A program made the translations under genes and the position numbers. Below are positions 14,983 through 20,945 of a stretch of DNA of 20,945 nucleotides, piece after piece. The notes beneath the pieces are model-generated. The model did no database searches. It was not told where the DNA came from and saw only the letters and a program-made list of their open reading frames with translations. Within the stretch, counting starts at the first letter, position 1, and each line of letters starts with the position of its first letter. The DNA lies in assembly GCA_002438625.1 (NCBI GenBank), contig DJPS01000039.1, positions 1-20,945 on the forward strand, given 5' to 3'. The stretch is from Christensenella sp. UBA6406. Lineage in GTDB: Bacteria; Bacillota; Clostridia; Christensenellales; UBA1242.

Positions 14983-15969
14983 GTGGAAAAAGAAAGTTAT
15001 AAGTTTGAAATAAATTTGTTTGAAAAGTTTATAAACGAATCACAAAGCATTTTGGTAACGGCTCATTCGTTTCCAGATGCGGATGCCATATGTTCTGCAC
15101 AAATAATGAAATCAATTTTAAAAAAGCGGTTTGGAAAAGATTGTGATGTTGCAATGGATGGAGAGATTGGAAGGCTTTTAAAACCATTTTGCAAGGACAT
15201 TTTGGAGATTAAGGACATAAAAAGCGGATATGATTTGATTATTTGTTTAGATAGTGCATCTGTGGATAGGGTTGGCAAGGTTGGCGAGTTGATTGGGGCG
15301 AGCAAAAGAACGGTGAACATTGACCACCACGCAACAAACGAGCGATTTGCAATGCTTAATTATGTGGATGAAACGGCATCAAGCACTTGCGAGATAATTT
15401 ATTCTATGTGTTTGGAGCATTACCCTGATATCATTAATCCGCAAATGGCAAGGTTCGCTTATGCGGGGATTATCACGGACACGAACGGATTGATGGCGAA
15501 TAACATTCAATCTAAAACTTATCAGGTTGTGGCTGACATTGTAAATCAAGGGCTAAATGTTGATATAATTAAAAATTATTTTTTCAAATCTTATTCTAAG
15601 GCTAAGTTGCAACTGTTTGGTAAGGCACTGAACTCTATCAACTTTTATGCAAATAATAAAATTGCAGTGATTTCAATTTCTAAGGAAGATATGGATGAGT
15701 GCGAGGCAAATTTTGATGATACGCTAGGAATGGTGGATTATGCGTTAAATTGCTATTTGGTGGATATCGCTGTGGCAATTATAGAGCAAGAAAGTGGCAA
15801 GTTTTACATTAGTTTAAGAAGTAAGCACACAAATGTGGCTGACATTGCACAGTCGTTTGGTGGTGGTGGACATTCTAATGTGGCAGCGTTTCAATATGCG
15901 GGCAAATTAAGTGATGTGTTTGATAATTTAATCAATTCAAGTGCGTTAAAGTTGGCTGAAAAGGCATAA
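14983..15969 (+). CDS. DHH/DHHA1 family phosphoesterase (NrnA-like)
   Basis: A 328-residue two-domain phosphoesterase. The DHH domain carries AHSFPDADA (metal-ligand His28, Asp32, Asp34), the Asp of ICLDSAS (D90) and NIDHHATN (DHH at 114-116). The DHHA1 domain carries the substrate-binding GGGGH (293-297). This domain order and length match NrnA-type enzymes, which degrade very short RNAs and dephosphorylate pAp, but specificity among nanoRNA, pAp and cyclic-dinucleotide products cannot be read from the sequence. The family's usual HPDGDA reads FPDADA here, with the metal ligands kept. GTG at 14983 is the first possible standard start, since TGA lies in frame at 14974. AAAAGGGGGA is about 12 bases upstream. 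It is 68 bases after the methyltransferase. Confidence 0.88.
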   Translation: MEKESYKFEINLFEKFINESQSILVTAHSFPDADAICSAQIMKSILKKRFGKDCDVAMDGEIGRLLKPFCKDILEIKDIKSGYDLIICLDSASVDRVGKVGELIGASKRTVNIDHHATNERFAMLNYVDETASSTCEIIYSMCLEHYPDIINPQMARFAYAGIITDTNGLMANNIQSKTYQVVADIVNQGLNVDIIKNYFFKSYSKAKLQLFGKALNSINFYANNKIAVISISKEDMDECEANFDDTLGMVDYALNCYLVDIAVAIIEQESGKFYISLRSKHTNVADIAQSFGGGGHSNVAAFQYAGKLSDVFDNLINSSALKLAEKA

Positions 15970-16455
15970 AGAGCGAAATTGTTTGAACTTTTATTAAGTG
16001 GGTTTGATTTGCTTTTAGTTGATTAGATTTAATTTTATTTGCTTTTGATTGATAAAAAAGCATTTCATATAATTTTAAAAAAGTTTTATAAATAAAATAT
16101 TTTGCAATTTTAGTCAAACTTTTAAATGTAAAAAATGCAAAAGCTCTTGACATTTTGGAAAAATTATTGTATTATTTAATCTAAGCGAAAAAATGGTAGG
16201 GTTTTAACGCTTATAAATTATTAAAAAGATTTAAAATTTTAAATATTAAATATATATCTTTGCTATTTTGGTAACATAGTAAGATAAATATGCATAAAAT
16301 AATTAAAATTTGGTTGCAATATTAAAGCAACTTAATTTTGTTTTTTTGCGTTGTTTTGCAAAATTGTTTAAAAGGTTAAGAGAAAATTTAAGAAATAAGC
16401 AAAAATAATAATTTGAAAACAAACTAAATTATAAAAGAAGAGAGGTTTTAAAAAT
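15970..16455. other. Spacer and long 5' leader of greA
   Basis: No coding frame of note. It contains a near-consensus promoter at 16147 and then about 270 transcribed bases with possible hairpins: TAAGCG (16181-16186) with CGCTTA (16208-16213), GTTGC with GCAAC near 16313-16331, and TTTTGC with GCAAAA near 16343-16362. A separate small RNA or a regulatory leader is possible. Confidence 0.5.
16147..16175 (+). promoter_or_regulatory. Strong promoter upstream of greA
   Basis: A perfect TTGACA (16147-16152), a 17-base spacer and TATTAT (16170-16175). It is the closest match to the housekeeping consensus in the window. Its distance from greA (transcript start near 16182) is unusual. Confidence 0.85.
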
Positions 16456-16941
16456 ATGGAAGATTTAGTTGTAACACAACAAGGTTTTGAGGAGTTAAAG
16501 AAGAAGTTAGAAAATTTAAAGACTGTTAAAAGGCAAGAAGTTATAGATAAGATTAACCTAGCAAGAGAGTTTGGTGATTTTAGCGAAAATGCGGAATATG
16601 ATGCAGCGAAAGAAGAGCAAGCAAGGGTTGAGAAGGAGATTAGCGACTTAGAATATAAGATAAACAATGCAGTTATTGCAGATAGCAAGAGCATTAATGA
16701 TAAGGAAGTGTGTGTTGGTTGTTATGTAAAATTATATGATGAAGAGTTTGAAGAAGAAGTTGTTTATCAAATTGTTGGTTCTTCTGAAAGCGACCCTGTA
16801 AACGGAATGATTTCTAATGTTAGTCCAGTGGGCAAGGCTTTAATTGGGCACGCAAAAGGTGATGAAGTTAAGGTTGATGTGCCAAATGGCATTATGAGTT
16901 TTAAGGTTTTAGCAATTTCTAAAAAGCCTTTTACAAAATAG
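16456..16941 (+). CDS. greA: Transcription elongation factor GreA
   Basis: GreA enters the RNA polymerase secondary channel and triggers cleavage of backtracked RNA. The 161-residue protein is full length. The N-terminal coiled coil (about residues 8-75) carries the tip motif AREFGDFSENAEYDAAKEEQ with the acidic catalytic pair D41 and E44. The C-terminal globular domain (about 80-161) includes SNVSPVGKALIGHAKGDEVKV. ATG follows AGAGGT (16441-16446) at nine bases. A strong promoter lies far upstream, so the mRNA probably has a long leader. A terminator follows directly. In many Firmicutes greA is followed by lysS, which is absent here. Confidence 0.97.
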   Translation: MEDLVVTQQGFEELKKKLENLKTVKRQEVIDKINLAREFGDFSENAEYDAAKEEQARVEKEISDLEYKINNAVIADSKSINDKEVCVGCYVKLYDEEFEEEVVYQIVGSSESDPVNGMISNVSPVGKALIGHAKGDEVKVDVPNGIMSFKVLAISKKPFTK

Positions 16942-16955
16942 TTTTAAAAATTAAC

Positions 16956-16999
16956 AAAAGTTGAATGCAACCATTTTATTTTGCAAATCAACTTTTTTT
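16956..16999 (+). terminator. Terminator after greA
   Basis: Nine pairs (16956-16964 with 16988-16996), extended inward by TGCAA/TTGCA pairing across a small bulge, then a run of seven T (16993-16999). Confidence 0.85.
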
Positions 17000-17159
17000 A
17001 TTCTATTAAAGTTGCAAAATATTTGACAAATGTATAATTGTAATTTTTCGCTTTTTGTGGCAAATTGCAAAAAATGTGCAATTTTGGAAGAAAAAAGTGT
17101 AAAAAATGTGTAATTTTTAATTTTTGTATGATTCAAATAAGATTATAAATTAATAAAAA

Positions 17160-17199
17160 ATTGAAACTGAGTTATTGTCTTTCGGTTTCAATCTTTTTT
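17160..17199. terminator. Bidirectional terminator between greA and the leftward lipoprotein gene
   Basis: An 11-pair stem (17160-17170 with 17182-17192) with an 11-base loop is flanked by an A run on the left and a T run on the right, so it can stop transcripts from both sides. Its main job is probably the leftward operon, whose last stop codon is 25 bases away. Confidence 0.8.
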
Positions 17200-17223
17200 T
17201 GTTTTCTTCAATTTAAATCTATT

Positions 17224-18372
17224 CTATTTTATCTTTTTGGCAAGGTTGTCTAAGATTGTGCAAAGATTTGAGAAATTGTTGTTTAAGAAATCTTCAACAA
17301 TGTAAAGATATGATTTTCTTTCTGTACTTAAATCTTTTGCATATTCTTCTTTTGTCTTTCCGCTTGCAACATAATCGCGGTAACTTATCTTGTTTAGGGC
17401 GTTTTCAAAATATGAAAATTGTTTATCAAATGATTCTAACTGAGTTTGTAACACCATAATGTCTTTTTTCATATCTTCATCACCGTCTAATCTTTGGAAA
17501 GTTGTTGCAGGTTCTGTTGAAAGGGCAACTGCATCAGCGGTGATTTGAGATAAGTGCTTAGTGTATGTGTGGTTCGTAACGCTTTCTTCGTTTTCAATTT
17601 CAAAAGATGATTTGTTAGTGTTTAAGAAGTTGCATTTTAAGCCATCAACACGGAAAGCAACTTGTGAAAGTTTTGCTATTGATTGGTTGCATAGCATTTG
17701 GACATATAAGCCTTCAAGTGGTTTTGTTGTTTCAACCCTGTAATCTGTTGTGTTATAAATGCTATAATAAAGGTCTATAAATTCGTTGTTTAGTTTAAAA
17801 CAATCGTCAATAACATTCCCATATTTTACTTTATATGTATCTAAAAGTGTGTAAACAAAACTTTTTCTGTCTTTATATGCACCTGTTTTAAATGACTCTT
17901 CATAATCATTTATGTTCTCTAGCATATTTTGGAATGTGCTTATAGTTTTCTTTAAATCATATAGCCTATCATATATTTTGCCTGCTTCTTCTTTTGTTAT
18001 GCTAGATGATGAGTTTTTAAGCACGTTTAAGTTTGTTAAGTAAAAGTTTGTTGCAAGCCTTAGGGTTGGTTCGTAAACTGACTTTAATAAATAGAAATCG
18101 CTTTCTGGATTGCCAGTTTGTGTGTAAATGGTTTGCTCTAAGGCAAGTGCTTTTTCAATTTCGGGTTTGTAGTTTATTTTAATGTCTACGCTAACAACGC
18201 CCGTTTCTTCGTTTGTTGAGACTGTGAAAATGTTGTCTGATTTGTTTGCGTATGAAACAAAATCATCATAAACTTCTTTTGCTTCCATTTTTGTTGCACA
18301 TCCAAACAATAGGATGCTTAAAAGTAGCAAAATTATAGGGATTAAACTTAATTTAAACTTATTCTTTGTCAT
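17224..18372 (-). CDS. Putative lipoprotein of unknown function
   Basis: I do not recognise this 382-residue protein. It starts with a lipoprotein signal: a basic N-terminus, a hydrophobic stretch (about residues 8-23) and LLFGC, giving a lipidated Cys25. The mature part is mostly predicted helix with charged heptad-like stretches and two Cys (in DDCFKLNN and MLCNQ/LKCNF regions), and should sit on the outer face of the membrane. ATG follows AAGGAG. It is 46 bases downstream of another membrane-anchored helical protein and probably shares its transcript. No enzyme motif, transporter signature or substrate-binding-protein pattern was seen. Confidence is high that the gene is real, and I propose no function beyond envelope location. 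Confidence 0.85.
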   Translation of the reverse strand: MTKNKFKLSLIPIILLLLSILLFGCATKMEAKEVYDDFVSYANKSDNIFTVSTNEETGVVSVDIKINYKPEIEKALALEQTIYTQTGNPESDFYLLKSVYEPTLRLATNFYLTNLNVLKNSSSSITKEEAGKIYDRLYDLKKTISTFQNMLENINDYEESFKTGAYKDRKSFVYTLLDTYKVKYGNVIDDCFKLNNEFIDLYYSIYNTTDYRVETTKPLEGLYVQMLCNQSIAKLSQVAFRVDGLKCNFLNTNKSSFEIENEESVTNHTYTKHLSQITADAVALSTEPATTFQRLDGDEDMKKDIMVLQTQLESFDKQFSYFENALNKISYRDYVASGKTKEEYAKDLSTERKSYLYIVEDFLNNNFSNLCTILDNLAKKIK

Positions 18373-18418
18373 TTTTTTATTCTTTCTCCTTATCTTTCTT
18401 TTATTTCATCCTATTTTG

Positions 18419-19219
18419 TTATGCTAAAATTGTTGATTCTATGCAATTTTTAACTTGCGTTGCTTTTTCGACGTTTGCGGTGTCAAGTGAAGAAATGTAA
18501 TCTTTGTTTGTTATAACTTTATATAAATTAACCTTTTTGCAATTAAATAGCATTGTGTTAAAGTCTACATTTGTGCTTAAATATGCAATTACATTTGTGC
18601 TGTTTAATGCATCTGCAACTGTTTTATATTTTTTCACATCCGCATCACTGTTTGTTGTAATTACATTTTGTGCAAGTGCGACTTTAATGTAACTTAGGGC
18701 AATCACTGTATCATAACTGTTTTTATAATAATAATCAATTAAATATTCAATAAGAGATTGATTTAAATCCTTTAAACTTACCATTGAATCTCTTAGGTGA
18801 GAGCCTAAGTCTTGCACCATTTTTTTCTTTAAATCGCCATCCGCTTGCGTTTTCTTTATGTTATCAAGTTTTTTATTTGATTTATCTAAACTGCTTTCTA
18901 ATGCTTTAAGAGATTTTAGCATTGAATCTGTTTTCTTATCACTATTTTGCTCTGTTGCCATTATCTTTGTGTAAAGGTCTGCAAGCGTGTCAATTTCATT
19001 GCTTATAACCAAAACTATGTTAGAGAATTGCGTTTTAACTTCTTCATCATCTAGCATTTCGCTAAGTTTTGTAATTTGACCGCTTGTTGAAAGAGATTTT
19101 GCAATTTCGTTGTGCGTTTCTATTGATGCATCTGCCTTAAAAACTGTGTTTAGTAAAACTACAACAATAATTGCCAAAATTACGCCTGCAACCAGCAATC
19201 TTAAAAATACTTTTTTCAT
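18419..19219 (-). CDS. Membrane-anchored helical protein of unknown function
   Basis: A 266-residue protein not recognised. MKKVFLRLLVAGVILAIIVVVLLNTVF is a single N-terminal membrane anchor (about residues 6-27), or an uncleaved signal, since there is no lipobox Cys. The remainder is predicted extracellular and nearly all helical, with a coiled-coil-like Lys/Ser/Leu stretch at about residues 95-135 (SLKALESSLDKSNKKLDNIKK). ATG follows AAAGGAG at 12 bases. It lies between the TetR-type regulator and the lipoprotein, both leftward. Its helical composition resembles the lipoprotein's, which suggests that the two products act together at the cell surface, but that is inference from composition and position. 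Confidence 0.85.
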   Translation of the reverse strand: MKKVFLRLLVAGVILAIIVVVLLNTVFKADASIETHNEIAKSLSTSGQITKLSEMLDDEEVKTQFSNIVLVISNEIDTLADLYTKIMATEQNSDKKTDSMLKSLKALESSLDKSNKKLDNIKKTQADGDLKKKMVQDLGSHLRDSMVSLKDLNQSLIEYLIDYYYKNSYDTVIALSYIKVALAQNVITTNSDADVKKYKTVADALNSTNVIAYLSTNVDFNTMLFNCKKVNLYKVITNKDYISSLDTANVEKATQVKNCIESTILA

Positions 19220-19316
19220 TCTTTCTTTGCTCCTTTCCTTTTAGGTTGTCTTTTTGTGTTTTTATTTGTAGATTTTAAATATTTGCTTATTTAATTTAAT
19301 TTTAGCAAAAACAAAC

Positions 19317-19347
19317 AAAAAAGTCAATAAGGATTAAGATTAATTGA
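19317..19347 (-). terminator. Possible weak terminator overlapping the TetR gene stop
   Basis: Read leftward, TCAATTAA (19347-19340, containing the TAA stop) pairs with TTATTGA (19330-19324) with one bulged base. It is followed by C and six T (19323-19317). The stem has little GC, so it may only attenuate read-through into the next gene. Confidence 0.4.
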
Positions 19348-19999
19348 TAAGATTATTTTGCGTTTTTGCCTTAACATAGCCGTTTATGCCATCAAACATA
19401 ATTATGCTTAAATCTTTTGCCAATTCTTCGGGGTTTTCAAATGTGTTGGTTATGTATTGTTGCGTGTACGTGCTTAAAAGCCCTGAAAAACAATAGGCGG
19501 AAATGAAATCGGCGGATTTTTTATCTAAATTAAGTTGATTTAAATATGTTTCTTCAACTTTTTTCTTTAATATTTTAATTATTTTGCTTATTAAATCTGC
19601 ACTGCCATTTAGTTTTAAAAGTTGGGTGAAGAATGTGATGTCTTCGTTTAAAACTTGGGTTATCCTTTCAAAAATTTGGTGCGGTATGTCTGTTGTGTTG
19701 GTGAAATCTAGGTCGCTGAACATTGTGTCTAGGGCTTCCACAATCTCGTTTTCTATTTCATCAACCACTTCATAAACACCTTCATAATAATAGTAAAATG
19801 TTTTGCGGTTTATGTCCGCTTTGTCCGCTATGTCCTTTACGCTTATCTCGTTAATCTCCTTTTGTGCAAGTAGGGCGGTGAATGCAGTGCGGATTGCGTT
19901 TTTTGTGCGTAAAACTCTGCGGTCAACTTTCTTCATTTCCTTTTCTTCCACTTTTAACTTTGGTTGTGTGGCTGTGCCTTTGGTTTGAATGTTTTCCAT
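19340..19999 (-). CDS. TetR/AcrR family transcriptional regulator
   Basis: A 219-residue regulator with an N-terminal TetR DNA-binding domain (about residues 25-75): RTKNAIRTAFTALLAQKEINEISVKDIADKADINRKTFYYYYEGVYEVVDEIE is the typical helix-turn-helix, ending in the conserved T-F-Y-x-Y-Y/H. The C-terminal helical ligand and dimer domain is not assignable to an inducer. ATG 19999 is 12 bases after AAAGGAG. It gives an N-terminal extension of about 20 charged residues, and Met22 is an alternative start. It precedes the two envelope genes in the same direction, so these are its likely targets together with its own promoter, where a 10-base palindrome lies between -35 and -10. Confidence 0.9.
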   Translation of the reverse strand: MENIQTKGTATQPKLKVEEKEMKKVDRRVLRTKNAIRTAFTALLAQKEINEISVKDIADKADINRKTFYYYYEGVYEVVDEIENEIVEALDTMFSDLDFTNTTDIPHQIFERITQVLNEDITFFTQLLKLNGSADLISKIIKILKKKVEETYLNQLNLDKKSADFISAYCFSGLLSTYTQQYITNTFENPEELAKDLSIIMFDGINGYVKAKTQNNLIN

Positions 20000-20475
20000 T
20001 TTATAAATCTTCTCCTTTTCGTTTGTTTTGGTTTTATTTTGCCTTTTAAATTGCTTTGCATTTAATTTGCTTTTAATTTATTTTTATTCATTATAATTTT
20101 AACATTTTTTATGCAATTTTACTCACTTTTTTGTAACTTTGTGGCATTTTTACCACTTTTTTTAAAAAATGTATCATATTTTGCAAATCTTTTTTGCTAA
20201 AACACTTTAAGTTTTAGGACAATTAGAGTATAATAAACATATGTTACAAAGTCAACAGTTGTAGATAAATATTTTAAATTTTTTCAACTTTGATTTTTGT
20301 GGCAGAAAAATACATAAATTAAGTTAAAAAATTTATAAATTGAAAATGATTAAATATGTTAATTCAATGGATTAAATAAAATAGATTATCAATTTAATAA
20401 AATTAATAAAAATTAAATAAAATCATTTTTAGAAATTAAGATAAAATTATTGAGATAAGCGGAGGAAAAGAAAAA
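20000..20475. other. Divergent regulatory spacer, TetR gene (-) and degV (+)
   Basis: No coding frame. It contains the leftward TetR promoter, a possible second leftward -10 (TATAAT, 20095-20090), a small hairpin GTGGC/ACCAC with T7 on the + strand (about 20138-20162), and an A/T-rich stretch before degV in which no clear promoter could be chosen. Confidence 0.5.
20227..20255 (-). promoter_or_regulatory. TetR gene promoter with palindromic operator candidate
   Basis: Read leftward: TTGACT (20255-20250), a 17-base spacer and TATACT (20232-20227). The perfect palindrome AACATATGTT (20236-20245) fills the spacer, a common place for a TetR-type operator. The predicted leader is about 220 bases long. 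Confidence 0.65.
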
Positions 20476-20945
20476 ATGAATAAAGTTCAAATTATAACTG
20501 ATTCTTGTGCGGATTTAGCAAAAGATTTAAGGGATAAGTATGGAATAGATTATGTTAAAATGAATGTGATTCACAACGAAAAGGAGCAACAGGCGAATTT
20601 AGATTGGGAGAACATAAGCGTAAAAGAGTTTTATGACGAGATAAGAAAGGGCGAAAGGTTCTTAACAACGCAAGTGCCAGTGCAAGAATTTGAAAGTGTT
20701 TTCACAAAATATTTGGAAATGGGTTGCGATGTGGTTTATGTTGGTTGTTCGCTTAAACTTTCTGCATCTGTTAGCGTGGGCAAAAAAGTTGCAGAGCAAT
20801 TAAAGGAAAAATATCCAAATAATGAAATTTATTGCGTGGACAGTTGCAATTCCTGTATGGGTGAAGGCTTGCTTGCAATTAAGGCGACAGAATTTAGAGA
20901 TATGGGGCTAAGTGCGAAAGAGATTAGCGAAAAGGTTTATAGCAT
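20476..20945 (+). CDS. DegV family protein (3' end cut by window edge)
   Basis: DegV-family proteins bind a fatty acid between two domains, and FakB members present it to the kinase FakA. The visible 156 residues include the N-terminal IITDSCADL (residues 6-14), the F(L)TTQVPVQEFE segment (62-72), where the family has TSQPS around the fatty-acid head group, and VGCSLKLSASVSVGKK, matching the S-LS-G/T stretch. Thr65 replaces the usual Ser and Val67-Pro68 replaces Pro-Ser, so ligand contacts differ a little. ATG follows GGAGG (20461-20465) at 10 bases. The gene continues past base 20945, so the C-terminal domain with its conserved His/Arg region cannot be checked. Confidence 0.9.
   Translation, partial: MNKVQIITDSCADLAKDLRDKYGIDYVKMNVIHNEKEQQANLDWENISVKEFYDEIRKGERFLTTQVPVQEFESVFTKYLEMGCDVVYVGCSLKLSASVSVGKKVAEQLKEKYPNNEIYCVDSCNSCMGEGLLAIKATEFRDMGLSAKEISEKVYS

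Noticed and set aside
13574..20308. Repeated TTTTGTGGCAGAAAA near 13574 and 20294, similar at 10083
   Set aside because: Too short and too T-rich, no consistent position relative to promoters or genes. Chance is likely.
1..20945. CRISPR arrays, tRNA or rRNA genes, insertion sequences
   Set aside because: No regularly spaced long repeats, no cloverleaf-like sequence, and no transposase or terminal inverted repeats were seen.

Overview
The window looks like the replication-origin region of an AT-rich, spore-forming low-GC Gram-positive bacterium, most likely an uncultured member of the Clostridia. Supporting signs are about 30% GC by eye, AGGAG-type ribosome sites with occasional TTG and GTG starts, B. 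subtilis-type parS sites, TTATNCACA DnaA boxes, and a YyaC-family protein, which is otherwise found in endospore formers. I could not run database searches. Family assignments rest on recognised motifs.

Layout. Bases 1-1236 hold the 3' part of dnaA, cut by the left edge. Bases 1237-1651 are an oriC-like spacer with DnaA boxes, DnaA-trio-like triplets and an AT-rich unwinding tract. These are followed by dnaN (1652-2755), a strong terminator, a 412-base spacer, and a rightward rsmG-parA-parB run (3220-5869) ending in a hairpin that overlaps the parB stop. Bases 5890-8298 are about 2.4 kb with no convincing gene. This stretch carries five perfect and two degenerate parS sites (5934-6892) and a second group of DnaA boxes (7020-7649). 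At about 6.65 kb the + strand changes abruptly from near-balanced G and C to very G/T-rich.

Right of this come cvpA (leftward), yyaC, ftsH with a long acidic tail, a TspO/MBR-like membrane protein, a Methyltransf_32-type methyltransferase, a DHH/DHHA1 phosphoesterase and greA, all rightward apart from cvpA. A leftward TetR-type regulator, a membrane-anchored helical protein and a lipoprotein follow (19999 down to 17224). The right edge cuts a degV-family gene.

The first 8 kb form an origin and segregation module: DnaA and DnaN act in initiation and elongation, and ParA/ParB act through the parS cluster placed just downstream of their own genes. The most interesting observations are the combination of parS, a second DnaA-box cluster and the skew change in one gene-free interval, which suggests that the functional origin is bipartite or displaced from the dnaA-dnaN spacer, and the unrecognised TetR/coiled-coil/lipoprotein cluster.
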